Position numbers and translations under genes: made by a program. Of a DNA stretch of 64,000 nucleotides, positions 8,671 to 18,690 are shown piece after piece. The DNA is from Methanothrix sp. (GTDB taxonomy: Archaea; Halobacteriota; Methanosarcinia; Methanotrichales; Methanotrichaceae). How positions within the stretch are numbered: position 1 is the stretch's first letter; each line of letters opens with the position of its first letter. Location: NCBI GenBank assembly GCA_026394555.1, contig JAPKXZ010000074.1:92424-156423 (forward strand), read 5' to 3'. A model generated the notes under the pieces. It made no database searches, was not told where the DNA came from, and saw only the letters and a list, made by a program, of their open reading frames with translations.

Positions 8671-9093
8671 CTACATCCTAGGCTGGAAAAACTTTATCTC
8701 TGCGTTCTTTCTCTCGTTTCGATCATCTAAATCCTTATAATTTGCTGGATCAGGCGGAAATCGTCCCTCAATCCTCAGTCTCAGCTCCGGGTCAGGATAA
8801 TTAGGATAAAGTTTTTTATATTCATCTAACGTATAATAGTCACCATTTCCATCGCCAAAAGTAACTGCACCAGATATTATGGCCTGATAGATCTGCTCTT
8901 CCGTTGCGGTTTTCCACCATTTGATAGGAAACGAGGTCTTTACGCCGGATGGTTTTGCTTGAACGTCCATAGGGAACGCGCATATTCCATTTTCACCCAG
9001 CCATCCTTTTTTTTTCCAATCATCAAGTGTTGCTTTGCTGGGCACCCTAACGCCAAAGGCTTTTCCATTGAATGCGAAACACTCTTCAGACAT
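8671..9093 (-). CDS. Hypothetical protein
   Basis: 140-aa ORF with biased composition and no recognised domain. Confidence 0.55.
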   Translation of the reverse strand: MSEECFAFNGKAFGVRVPSKATLDDWKKKGWLGENGICAFPMDVQAKPSGVKTSFPIKWWKTATEEQIYQAIISGAVTFGDGNGDYYTLDEYKKLYPNYPDPELRLRIEGRFPPDPANYKDLDDRNERKNAEIKFFQPRM

Positions 9094-9264
9094 ATTTCTA
9101 CCCTCTAATTACTATCATTATATCAATCTCCATATTTATAAATCATTCGGTAATGATTTTTATGAAAGTTACTGTTTCACCAGAAACAATAAAGTTCTAA
9201 GTTTCGTTGCCTTCAGCAAAATTACCCCAAAAGGCAAATAAGCTTGCACGGCTTCGCCATTCCC

Positions 9265-10761
9265 ATGTCTCGCTTTCTCGTGATCCTCGGCACCACCTCC
9301 CATTCCGGCAAGAGCACTCTTGTTGCCGCCCTCTGCCGCCTGCTCTCCGATCGCGGCTTCAGAGTCGCGCCCTTCAAGTCCCAGAATATGAGCCTCAACT
9401 CCTGGGTCACCCAAAACGGCTCGGAGATCGGCATCGCCCAGGCGGTGCAGGCCTGGGCGGCCCGCATTGAGCCGACGGAGTTCATGAATCCCATCCTGCT
9501 CAAGCCTAAGGGCGACCGCACCTCTCAGGTCATCGTCCTGGGCAGTCCCGTGGCCGACAAATCGGCAGAGGAGTACTATCGCGAGATCGATGGGCTCAAG
9601 GGGGTGGTGGACCGATCTTTGCAGGAGCTGGAGAAGGACTACGACTACATAGTAGTAGAAGGCGCGGGCGGAGCGGCAGAGATCAACCTCTACGATCGGG
9701 ATATCGCCAATATCTACGTGGCCCGCCTCCTAAGGGCTTCAATAATCCTGGTAGGGGACATCGAGCGGGGTGGCGTCTTCGCCAGCCTTTTCGGCACGGT
9801 GCAGCTTTTGCCCGATGACATCCGGCCACTCGTAAAAGGCCTGGTTATCAACAAATTCCGGGGCGATCCTGCCATCTTGGGCAGCGGCCTGAAGACGCTG
9901 GAAGAGCTCACCGGCGTCCCCGTGCTGGGCGTCCTGCCCTACCTGGATCTAGACATACCCTCCGAGGACTCTGTCTCTTTAGGCGACAAGAAAGCGGGGC
10001 CCGCGGGCGAGCAGGTCGATATCGCGGTGATCAGGCTGCCGCGCATCAGCAACTTCACCGACTTCGAACCCTTGGAACGGCTGGCGCGTATTCGCTACGT
10101 TGGCCTCTCGGAAGAGCTGGGCTGCCCGGATGCGGTGATCATTCCCGGCACCAAGAACACCGTCTCCGACCTCTTGGAGATGCAGGAAAAAGGTATGGCC
10201 GATCAGATAAAATCCCTGCCGGACACTCCGGTCCTGGGCATCTGCGGAGGCTACCAGATGCTGGGCCGGGCGATCATTGACTGCGGCATTGAGGAGACCG
10301 TGGGAACAATCCCCGGTCTGGGTCTGCTGGATGCTGTGACCCGCTTCGACCTTTATGAGAAGAGGACGGTGCAGGTGAAAAAGACAGTTACGGGCAGCGG
10401 CCCCATCCTGGAGCCGATCCGCGGCCAAATCGTCACAGGCTATGAGATTCACATGGGTATGACCAGCCCCCAGGGGCAAAAGGCCTTCGGAGACGACGGC
10501 GCTGTATCGGAAAGCGGAATGGTGATAGGCACCTATCTGCATGGCATCTTCGAGAATGAAAACTTCCGCAATGCTTTTCTCGAATTCCTGCGCCGCCGCA
10601 AAAATCCCGGCCAGGACCAAGAATTGTTCCCCAAGACGGAAATAGGGACGAAGGCTGCGAAGGGAGATGGCTTCGCGAAGCTTGCCGCGGCGGTAGAGGC
10701 AAACTTGGATATGGAGAAGATCTGGCGAATGATTGACCTGGATTCGCCTTGTGCGCCGTAA
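9265..10761 (+). CDS. cobQ: Cobyric acid synthase
   Basis: MSRFLVILGTTSHSGKSTLVAALCRLLSDRG...SQNMSLNSWVT...GTYLHGIFEN; GICGGYQML GATase site. Confidence 0.95.
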   Translation: MSRFLVILGTTSHSGKSTLVAALCRLLSDRGFRVAPFKSQNMSLNSWVTQNGSEIGIAQAVQAWAARIEPTEFMNPILLKPKGDRTSQVIVLGSPVADKSAEEYYREIDGLKGVVDRSLQELEKDYDYIVVEGAGGAAEINLYDRDIANIYVARLLRASIILVGDIERGGVFASLFGTVQLLPDDIRPLVKGLVINKFRGDPAILGSGLKTLEELTGVPVLGVLPYLDLDIPSEDSVSLGDKKAGPAGEQVDIAVIRLPRISNFTDFEPLERLARIRYVGLSEELGCPDAVIIPGTKNTVSDLLEMQEKGMADQIKSLPDTPVLGICGGYQMLGRAIIDCGIEETVGTIPGLGLLDAVTRFDLYEKRTVQVKKTVTGSGPILEPIRGQIVTGYEIHMGMTSPQGQKAFGDDGAVSESGMVIGTYLHGIFENENFRNAFLEFLRRRKNPGQDQELFPKTEIGTKAAKGDGFAKLAAAVEANLDMEKIWRMIDLDSPCAP

Positions 10762-10764
10762 AAC

Positions 10765-12081
10765 ATGATGAAACTGGGCGTGCTCTTCTCAGGCGGCAAG
10801 GACTCGGTCTTTGCCTGCCACCGGGCCATGGAAAAGAACCAGGTAGCCTGCCTGATAACTCTGGTCTCGGAGAACCCGGACAGCTACATGTTCCACACGC
10901 CCAACATTCGCCACACCGACCTGCAAGCGAAGGCCATGGGCATTCCCCTGCTCACCTGGCCCACGTACGGCATCAAAGAGGAGGAGCTGGCGGACCTGGC
11001 GGCGGCCATTACCGCCGCCCGGGAGAGATACGGCATCAGGGGAATCGTCACCGGAGCCATTGAGTCTGTCTACCAGGCGGCGCGTGTACAGAGGATCTGT
11101 CGCGACCAAGATATCTGGTGCTATAATCCCCTCTGGCAGACAAATCAGATCGATTACCTCCGCAGACTTTTAAAAGAAAACTTTTCCATCATCATCTCCG
11201 GGGTCTATGCCTATCCCTTCGATGCCTCCTGGTTGGGTGCAGAGTTGACGGAGGAGCGCATCCAAATGATGGAGCAGCTCCAGAAAAAATACAAGATAAA
11301 TCCCTCTGGTGAGGGCGGAGAGCTGGAGACCTATGTCCTGGATGGCCCCCTTTTCCAGAAGAGAATTGAGATCATGAAGGCATCCCAGAGCTATGCCAAC
11401 TATCGGGGGCAGTTTGTCATAGAAGATATGCAACTGGTGGGGAAACCGGGGAAGGCAATAAGTTCGGAAATGGACGGGAAAAATCCGTACGAAGGACAAA
11501 ATCCAACGGAGATGATGCATCAGAGGTCGTGCATCCTTCTGGTTGACCTGTGCTATGAAAAAGACTCCTTATCCCGGTACGAATTTGTCCACCCCATTAG
11601 AGATACGCTACAAAAATTGGGCTTTCTTTGCAACATTTTGCATTATACCGAGGTCAAGCCGCCGCATCTCGCCAACTACGATAAAATTATCCTTTGCGGA
11701 ACGGCCCTGATGGACAATGTTTATGCCGAGCATTTAGAGCTCTTCTCCTGGATAAAGGATTGCAAAAAGCCCATTTTAGGAATCTGCGCCGGCATGCAGG
11801 TCATCAGCGCCGTTTATGGCGGATCGATAGTGTCAAATCGGGCAATCGGCCTGGAAGAGATAGAGGTCGTCAGGGATTCATCGCTGCTGGGCGAGCCGCG
11901 GCAGATAGAAGTCTATCACCTTCATAACTATGCAGTGACATTGCCGGAGGGATTCCTGCAGCTGGCGGGAAGGACGAACGACATAGAGGCCTTCTTGCAC
12001 TACATGAAACCCATCTTCGGTGTATTATTCCACCCCGAGGTCAGGAATAGATGGATTTTGGATAAATTTGCGTGTTTGTAA
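10765..12081 (+). CDS. Fusion: Dph6/DUF71-type ATP-pyrophosphatase (diphthamide synthetase-like) with C-terminal class I glutamine amidotransferase
   Basis: N-term MMKLGVLFSGGKDSVFACHRA...GAIESVYQAARV...GEGGELETYVLDGPLF (Dph6). C-term PILGICAGMQVISAVYGG...VEVYHLHNYAV-like...FGVLFHPEV (GATase1 Cys and His-Glu). Confidence 0.9.
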   Translation: MMKLGVLFSGGKDSVFACHRAMEKNQVACLITLVSENPDSYMFHTPNIRHTDLQAKAMGIPLLTWPTYGIKEEELADLAAAITAARERYGIRGIVTGAIESVYQAARVQRICRDQDIWCYNPLWQTNQIDYLRRLLKENFSIIISGVYAYPFDASWLGAELTEERIQMMEQLQKKYKINPSGEGGELETYVLDGPLFQKRIEIMKASQSYANYRGQFVIEDMQLVGKPGKAISSEMDGKNPYEGQNPTEMMHQRSCILLVDLCYEKDSLSRYEFVHPIRDTLQKLGFLCNILHYTEVKPPHLANYDKIILCGTALMDNVYAEHLELFSWIKDCKKPILGICAGMQVISAVYGGSIVSNRAIGLEEIEVVRDSSLLGEPRQIEVYHLHNYAVTLPEGFLQLAGRTNDIEAFLHYMKPIFGVLFHPEVRNRWILDKFACL

Positions 12082-12090
12082 TAATATAGA

Positions 12091-12915
12091 TCACACAATA
12101 TCTCTTAGTTTCTCCGCGGAGATCTTTACTTTAAAGGATTTATCCGGAACATTGAACTTTTTCAGGTGGCTGGTCTCAAAATTGTCTCTCATATAAACGG
12201 CACACATCGTATTTGAAATATGATAAATAGAGTCTAGCCGATCTTTCGGACTGCCATCTAAAATTCCCGCCAGAACCGACCATCTTACGGTCTCCGGCCC
12301 AAAGCCGTAATCGTGCCAGACTATGACGGATTTTTCATCTCTAAGGAGCGGATAGGCATTTTGCGTGTCTATCTTTACCGTCTCGTAATGATGGTCTCCA
12401 TCAATGAATATCACATCAAATTTTTTATTGAGTTTTGAGAAATCAAAGAAGCGAGAGTCATGACCTATATGTTCGACATTATTTAGCTTTTTAGAAAAAA
12501 ATTTGTTATTTTTTATAAAATCTTCACCAAAGCCCAAACGACTCATCTCTTCCTCGGATAGACTTAGGGTGACGCAATTCTTTGCTATTTTTGCCACATT
12601 AGCTACGCTTTCTCCTCTCCAGGTCCCAATTTCCAAGTACGAGCATTCTTCATGCATTCTCACAAGGGATTTCAGCAGCGCCAAGTCGGTTAACATGGAT
12701 GTACCGTCGAGGAAACTGTATGGTTCAACCGTTTCCGAAAAGCAGGGGAATATGCTCAAGAGGTCTACCACCGGCATGCCTTGAAAAAGACCGTATTTTT
12801 TTATTACATATTCCTTTTTATCCGTCTCCTCATCCATGACTCGTAGCAGACGCTCCGGACTTTTTGAAAGCACTTTTATTATCTTAAAAATTGTTTTTGC
12901 ATTATACATTTTCAT
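12091..12915 (-). CDS. Class I SAM-dependent methyltransferase-like protein
   Basis: CSYLEIGTWRGESVANVAKI...KFDVIFIDGDHHYETVKIDTQNAYPLLRDEKSVIVWHDYG. Confidence 0.8.
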   Translation of the reverse strand: MKMYNAKTIFKIIKVLSKSPERLLRVMDEETDKKEYVIKKYGLFQGMPVVDLLSIFPCFSETVEPYSFLDGTSMLTDLALLKSLVRMHEECSYLEIGTWRGESVANVAKIAKNCVTLSLSEEEMSRLGFGEDFIKNNKFFSKKLNNVEHIGHDSRFFDFSKLNKKFDVIFIDGDHHYETVKIDTQNAYPLLRDEKSVIVWHDYGFGPETVRWSVLAGILDGSPKDRLDSIYHISNTMCAVYMRDNFETSHLKKFNVPDKSFKVKISAEKLRDIV

Positions 12916-12959
12916 CCTCAGAATAGCCCGTGAATTTTAGATGCACGGGTGACGTATGG

Positions 12960-12983
12960 CAATAGGGATATATTTACCTATTG
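12960..12983. promoter_or_regulatory. Palindrome enclosing an AT-rich TATA-like sequence upstream of the homocitrate-synthase-like gene
   Basis: CAATAGG-GATATATTTA-CCTATTG; the downstream ATG is at 13055. Confidence 0.35.
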
Positions 12984-13054
12984 CGGGTAGGTCTGGCGGA
13001 AACCCCTTTCCTTCGAAACCGATTTATGTAATGAATTATCACTATTAGCGCGCT

Positions 13055-14239
13055 ATGCAAGACTACTCCCTCAATCAGTTCTTGGCCCTGGCCAAGACAC
13101 CACCTCTGGACATCGAGATATGCGATGTAACCCTTCGCGACGGTGAGCAGATGCCGGGGGTAGTCTTTCGCGCCGATGAAAAATTGGATATAGCTCTGCG
13201 GCTGGACGAGATCGGCGTCGAGGTTATAGAAGCCGGTTTTCCTGTCGTCTCCGCGGCCGAGATGAATGCCGTAAAAGAGGTCTGCAATCTGGGACTTGAT
13301 GCCAAGATCTCAGCGCTCTGCCGGTCCGTCAAGAAGGATGTCGACGCAGCCATTGAATGCGGCGCGGACATGGTCAGCGTCTTCATCGCTACCTCTGATC
13401 TTCATCTCAAGTACAAATTGCACATGAGCTGTCCTGAGGCGATTTCTTGCGCGCTGCAAACTGTGGAGTACGCCAAGGACCATGGCCTGATTGTACGCTT
13501 CTCAGCCGAAGATGCCACGCGCACCGATTTCGAGATTCTAAAGAAGCTTTACAAGAAGGCAGAGGATTACCATGCCGATTACATCAGCGTTGCCGACACC
13601 GTGGGAATCATGAATCCGCGCACGACATATTACATGATAAGCGAGCTGAAAAAAGTTGTCAAGGTCCCGATCTGCATGCACTGCCACGACGACCTGGGAA
13701 TGGCCCTGGCCAACACCCTGGCCGGAGCGGAAGCCGGGGCCAAGCAGCTGCATACTACGGTAAACGGCATTGGTGAACGCAGCGGAAACACGCCATTAGA
13801 AGAGCTGCTGGTAACTTTACGGCTGCATTACGACCTGGGAGGTTACGATCTTACCAAGGTAAAGGACCTATCCAAGCTGGTGGAGACCTACTCAGAGGTC
13901 CCTGTGGCCAGGAATAAGGCCGTCGTGGGCAGCAATGCTTTTGCCCATGAGTCGGGAATCCATGTGGCGGCCGTCTTGGAAGAGCCCAGGACCTATGAAC
14001 TCTACTCCCCGGAAATGGTGGGCGCTGCCCGGCACATCATCATAGGCAAGCACACCGGAGCCAAGGCACTAAAATATATCACGCAGAGAATGGGCTACTA
14101 CTTAAAGGACAAAGAGCTTGGGGACCTATCGGAACGGGTGAAGCTGTGCAGCGAGTTCAAGCATCCCATAAACTGCGAGGAGCTTAGGAAGTTGATATTG
14201 AACATGGAGAATATCGAGGTTATTTATCCGGGGCCTTAA
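13055..14239 (+). CDS. Homocitrate synthase/isopropylmalate synthase family (AksA-like)
   Basis: ICDVTLRDGEQMPGVVF...HCHDDLGMALANTLAGAEAGA...TVNGIGERSGNTPLEE...GKHTG. Confidence 0.88.
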   Translation: MQDYSLNQFLALAKTPPLDIEICDVTLRDGEQMPGVVFRADEKLDIALRLDEIGVEVIEAGFPVVSAAEMNAVKEVCNLGLDAKISALCRSVKKDVDAAIECGADMVSVFIATSDLHLKYKLHMSCPEAISCALQTVEYAKDHGLIVRFSAEDATRTDFEILKKLYKKAEDYHADYISVADTVGIMNPRTTYYMISELKKVVKVPICMHCHDDLGMALANTLAGAEAGAKQLHTTVNGIGERSGNTPLEELLVTLRLHYDLGGYDLTKVKDLSKLVETYSEVPVARNKAVVGSNAFAHESGIHVAAVLEEPRTYELYSPEMVGAARHIIIGKHTGAKALKYITQRMGYYLKDKELGDLSERVKLCSEFKHPINCEELRKLILNMENIEVIYPGP

Positions 14240-14319
14240 TTGATTTGAGGGACACGATCTATTTTACTGCCAAAGGATTTATGCAGGAGCCTCTTTTTGC
14301 TTGAAGCAATGGTGATATT

Positions 14320-15768
14320 ATGAGCCAGCGGCAGCTTCTGGCGAAACGAATTGGTCTGGTGGCCTTAACCAACCTGCTCGTGGAGGCAAACACACTCATT
14401 ATGCTCCCCCTTCTCACCAAGAACCTGCCAATATCCGAGTATGGCGTCTGGGTTCAGATCTCAGTGACCATAGGCCTTATTCCCGCCGTGGCCCTTCTGG
14501 GACTGCCTTACTCTATGGTGAGATTCCTGCCGTCCGCCAAAGGAAGAGAGAATATTCAGGAAATATTTTATTCGATGGCGGCGATAATTGCTATTGCCGG
14601 ACTGGTGGCAGCCACCGGAATTTTTCTCCTGGCAGAGCCGATTGCATCAGCTCTTTTCGATGGGCGCCAGAATATCGTCGAAGCACTTTCTATATTAGTC
14701 TTTTTAGAGTGTTTGATCAGCATTCCGTTCGCTTATCTCCGGGGCGTTCAGCAGATTAAAAAATACTCAGCATTTAATTTTGGGAAGGTATTTATCAGCT
14801 TGGTCCTGGTAATTTACTTCGTGCTTTCCGGCAAGGGAATTTTGGGAGCCGTGATGGGGCTGATATTCGCAGATATTCTGATATTTCTGGCGATGAGTTC
14901 GTTTGTATTCTCGGATGTGGGTGCATCATTTCCAAAATTCAAGAACATAAGAGAGCATCTGGTCTTCGGCATGCCTACCATCCCTGGGAATCTATCAAGT
15001 TGGATTGTAAACTCGAGCAATCGCTACGTTATTGGGCTCTTGATGGGGACAACCTTTGTAGGTTACTTTTCTCCGGGATATACCTTAGGCAATATGATCA
15101 ACTTGTTTATAGCACCGCTATCATTCATACTGCCAGCCGCACTTTCCAAGCATTACGATGAGCATGAGACGGAAGAAGTGATAGCTATCTTAGGATTCTC
15201 ACTGAAGTTTTTTCTGGCCTTGGGCATTCCTGCTGCCTTCGGACTGTCGCTCTTATCCCGACCCATATTGAATGTGCTGTCCACACCAGAAATCGCAGCT
15301 CAGGGGTATATGATAACACCATTTATGGCCTTAGGTGCTCTGTTTCTTGGAGCTTATGCTATCGTTGCGCAGATCATGGTCCTGGAAAAAAATACAGTAC
15401 TTACAGGTAAAATATGGATCATTGCCGCGGTTTTGAATCTTGGATCCAGCTTTCTGTTGATAACCTACGTGGGAATAATCGGAGGAGCTATCGCTACATT
15501 GATCTCATTCGCCTTCGTGTTTATTACTACTAGTTATTATGCCAAAAAATCGATAAAAATATCGTTCCACCTGAATTTTGTTGCTAAAAGCTTGGTAGCT
15601 TCGCTGGCCATGTCTTTTCTACTGCTCATACTAAGGCCGGAAGGTGTCGCAGGATTAGCTCTGTCCATAGCAATCGGCGCTCTGATGTACTTTATCGTTT
15701 TATTGGCATTAAAAGGATTTACAAAAGAGGAGATTGCGTTTATTAGAACTCTGCGATATAATAAGTAA
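14320..15768 (+). CDS. Polysaccharide biosynthesis flippase (Wzx/MATE-like)
   Basis: 482-aa polytopic protein with MSQRQLLAKRIGLVALTNLLVEANTLIMLPLLTKNLPISEYGVWVQI. Confidence 0.88.
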   Translation: MSQRQLLAKRIGLVALTNLLVEANTLIMLPLLTKNLPISEYGVWVQISVTIGLIPAVALLGLPYSMVRFLPSAKGRENIQEIFYSMAAIIAIAGLVAATGIFLLAEPIASALFDGRQNIVEALSILVFLECLISIPFAYLRGVQQIKKYSAFNFGKVFISLVLVIYFVLSGKGILGAVMGLIFADILIFLAMSSFVFSDVGASFPKFKNIREHLVFGMPTIPGNLSSWIVNSSNRYVIGLLMGTTFVGYFSPGYTLGNMINLFIAPLSFILPAALSKHYDEHETEEVIAILGFSLKFFLALGIPAAFGLSLLSRPILNVLSTPEIAAQGYMITPFMALGALFLGAYAIVAQIMVLEKNTVLTGKIWIIAAVLNLGSSFLLITYVGIIGGAIATLISFAFVFITTSYYAKKSIKISFHLNFVAKSLVASLAMSFLLLILRPEGVAGLALSIAIGALMYFIVLLALKGFTKEEIAFIRTLRYNK

Positions 15769-15880
15769 ATGGCTTGAGGACGAGCGGAATTAAACCGGCA
15801 AGTCGAGAAGCCTTTAAATCCTGGTCGCGTATAGATCCATTTATTACATCCGGTGCGGCAATAATCCAAAAGGGAATTCA

Positions 15881-16861
15881 ATGTTCGACGATCTTAATAT
15901 CCTGGTCACGGGTGGAACGGGCTCTTTCGGCAGGAAGTTCACAGAGATAATGCTTCGCGAATACAGCCCTAGACGGCTGGTAATCTTTAGCAGAGGCGAA
16001 CTCAAACAGCATGAGATGCGCCAGATATTTCCCGACACGGGAAACTCCCCGGTGCGTTACTTCATTGGCGATGTAAGAGATAAAGAGCGCCTTTACAGAG
16101 CCTTCAATAAAGTTGATGTGGTTATACATGCCGCTGCTCTTAAGCAGGTTCCTGCTTGCGAATATAATCCATTTGAAGCTATTCAGACCAATATCATCGG
16201 TGCTAAGAATGTGATAGATGCGGCTATTGATCGCGGTGTGAAAACGGTCATGGCCATTAGCACGGATAAAGCCGTCAACCCCATCAATCTTTATGGTGCG
16301 ACTAAGCTATGTGCCGAGAAGATGTTCGTCCAGGCCAATGCCTATTCCGGCGTTGAAGGCCCCAAATTTTCCGTATGCCGCTATGGAAATGTTGTTGGCA
16401 GCCGTGGCAGCGTCATGCCCCTCTTCAAGAAACAACGTGAGTGTGGAACAGTTACGGTTACGGATCCTCGCATGACCAGGTTTTGGATCACCCTCAATCG
16501 GGGCGTTAGGTTTGTGATGCAGTGCACAGAAGATATGCATGGCGGTGAGATATTCGTGCCCAAGATTCCCAGCTCCAAGATCATGGATCTGACGCAAGCG
16601 ATGGCACCCGGGTGCGCCGTAAACTACATCGGTATTAGGGGCGGAGAGAAGCTGCATGAGGTTCTTGTCTCTGAAGATGAGGCTAGACATGCCGTTGTGC
16701 TGGATGATAAGTATGTGATCATGCCCACTCATCCCTGGTGGAAAGTGGAAAACTGGGCGGGCTCCACGAGGATGGAAGAAGGCTCAAGCTATTCCAGTGA
16801 CAGCAACGAAGAGTGGTTATCCGTGGAGGAGTTGAGACGGCTTGGCGAGGGCGAGGAGTGA
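15881..16861 (+). CDS. pseB: UDP-N-acetylglucosamine 4,6-dehydratase (inverting)
   Basis: ILVTGGTGSFGRKFTEIML...VVIHAAALKQVPACEYNPFEAIQTNIIGAKNVIDAA...ISTDKAVNPINLYGATKL. Confidence 0.93.
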   Translation: MFDDLNILVTGGTGSFGRKFTEIMLREYSPRRLVIFSRGELKQHEMRQIFPDTGNSPVRYFIGDVRDKERLYRAFNKVDVVIHAAALKQVPACEYNPFEAIQTNIIGAKNVIDAAIDRGVKTVMAISTDKAVNPINLYGATKLCAEKMFVQANAYSGVEGPKFSVCRYGNVVGSRGSVMPLFKKQRECGTVTVTDPRMTRFWITLNRGVRFVMQCTEDMHGGEIFVPKIPSSKIMDLTQAMAPGCAVNYIGIRGGEKLHEVLVSEDEARHAVVLDDKYVIMPTHPWWKVENWAGSTRMEEGSSYSSDSNEEWLSVEELRRLGEGEE

Positions 16862-18047
16862 AGAAAAGCTGGCGATAGAGGGCGGAAGGCCGGTGCGCCG
16901 GACTTTTCTTCCCTATGGACATCAGAGCATCGATGAAGAGGACATCCAAGCAGTAGTTCGAGTCCTTCAATCCGACTGGATCACTACTGGCCCCAAGGTC
17001 GTCGAATTTGAGGAAGCCTTTACAGGTCGCGTGGACGCAAAGCACGCGGTTGCCTTCAGCTCCGGCACTGCCGCCCTGCACGGTGCGGCCTATGCTGCTG
17101 GCCTGCAGCCGGGTGACGAGGCCATCACCACGCCCATGACTTTTTGCGCTACTGCTAATTGCATTCTCTACCAGGGTGCAACACCTGTATTTGCCGATGT
17201 TACTGCCGATACTCTAAACATTAATCCTGAAGACGTGGCAAGCCGCATAACGGAAAAAACAAAGGCCATCATACCTGTGGATTATGCCGGCCATCCGGCA
17301 GATCTCGATCCGATTAGGGAGCTGGCCGAGGAGAGGAACCTCATAGTAATCGAGGATGCCTGCCACGCCCTTGGTGCCGGATACAAAGGAAAACAGGTGG
17401 GCGGGATTTGTGATATGACCGTCTTCAGCTTTCATCCTGTCAAACACATCACCACAGGGGAAGGCGGCATGGTTACCACTGACGATGCTGATATGGCAGC
17501 AAGACTGCGGCTTTTTCGCAATCACGGGATAGAGGGCGATGCCCGGCAGCGCCAGGCAAAAGGGCAGTGGTATTATGAAATGGTGGATCTGGGATACAAT
17601 TATCGTCTCACAGATATCGGTTGCGCACTCGGGCAGTCGCAGCTAAAGAAGTTGGATCAGAACCTTTCTCGCAGGCGAGAGATAGCAGCGTGCTATAATG
17701 CTGCATTAAAAGACATCCACGGGATTATATTGCCGACGGTAAAAAAAGAGGCTTTGCCAGCCTGGCATTTGTATCCGATCCGGTTCGATCAATCATCTTT
17801 TCGTGCCGGACGGACAGAGATCTTTGCTGCTCTGCGAGCGGAGAACATAGGCGTAAACGTCCACTATATCCCAGTCCACACTCATCCCTTTTACCAGAAA
17901 CGCTTTGGCTATCATGGCAACGAGTATCCGGTTGCACAGGCCGCTTATGAGACCCTTATATCCTTGCCCATGTTCCATGGCATGACTGATCAGGATGCAG
18001 AAAACGTAATCGATGCGACAGAGAAGGTGTTTGGGCATTATGCATAA
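16842..18047 (+). CDS. pseC: UDP-4-amino-4,6-dideoxy-N-acetyl-beta-L-altrosamine transaminase
   Basis: FLPYGHQSIDEEDIQAVVRVLQSDWITTGPKV...FSFHPVKHITTGEGGMVTTDD; TTG start overlapping pseB. Confidence 0.93.
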   Translation: MARARSEEKLAIEGGRPVRRTFLPYGHQSIDEEDIQAVVRVLQSDWITTGPKVVEFEEAFTGRVDAKHAVAFSSGTAALHGAAYAAGLQPGDEAITTPMTFCATANCILYQGATPVFADVTADTLNINPEDVASRITEKTKAIIPVDYAGHPADLDPIRELAEERNLIVIEDACHALGAGYKGKQVGGICDMTVFSFHPVKHITTGEGGMVTTDDADMAARLRLFRNHGIEGDARQRQAKGQWYYEMVDLGYNYRLTDIGCALGQSQLKKLDQNLSRRREIAACYNAALKDIHGIILPTVKKEALPAWHLYPIRFDQSSFRAGRTEIFAALRAENIGVNVHYIPVHTHPFYQKRFGYHGNEYPVAQAAYETLISLPMFHGMTDQDAENVIDATEKVFGHYA

Positions 18048-18690
18048 TCTAACCGAGCAGGCTTCAAAATGGAGTGGAGCCTTTGGTCGTGAGTACACAG
18101 AACGAAATCCCCAATCCATCGAGGAGATGGAGGAGCTTTACACCAGGAATTACGGATTAACCAGGACAGAACTGAATCGGAGATTTCTGGATAATCTGGA
18201 TCGCTCAATTAGGATTTTAGAGGTAGGCTCAAATGTCGGTAATCAGCTCCTCTGCCTGCAAAGAATGGGCTTTGATTGCCTTTATGGCATCGAGTTGCAA
18301 AGTTATGCCGTCGAGATCGCCAAATCAAAAAGCAAAAATATTAACATCATTCAGGGGGAAGCATCCGATATACCCTTCAAAGATAGCTTTTTTGATATGG
18401 TCTTCACTTCCGGCGTACTCATCCATATCTCGCCCAAAAAATTGCCGGATGTTCTTGAGGAGATTCATAGGTGCACAAAGAAATACATCTTTGGCTTTGA
18501 GTACTATTCAGATGAGACCAAAGAGATCCCTTATCGAGGCAATAGCGATCTTCTTTGGAAGGCAGATTTTGCGGAAAAGTATCTCGAGCTGTTTGATGAT
18601 CTGACCCTTGTAAAAGAAGAGCGCATCAAATATTTAGGAAATGATAATGTAGATACAATGTTTCTCTTGAAAAAAGAATTACTGATATGA
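18040..18690 (+). CDS. Pseudaminic acid biosynthesis-associated methylase
   Basis: GAFGREYTERNP...TRTELNRRFLDNL...ILEVGSNVGNQLLCLQRMG...FDMVFTSGVLIHISP; located inside the pse cluster. Confidence 0.85.
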   Translation: MHNLTEQASKWSGAFGREYTERNPQSIEEMEELYTRNYGLTRTELNRRFLDNLDRSIRILEVGSNVGNQLLCLQRMGFDCLYGIELQSYAVEIAKSKSKNINIIQGEASDIPFKDSFFDMVFTSGVLIHISPKKLPDVLEEIHRCTKKYIFGFEYYSDETKEIPYRGNSDLLWKADFAEKYLELFDDLTLVKEERIKYLGNDNVDTMFLLKKELLI

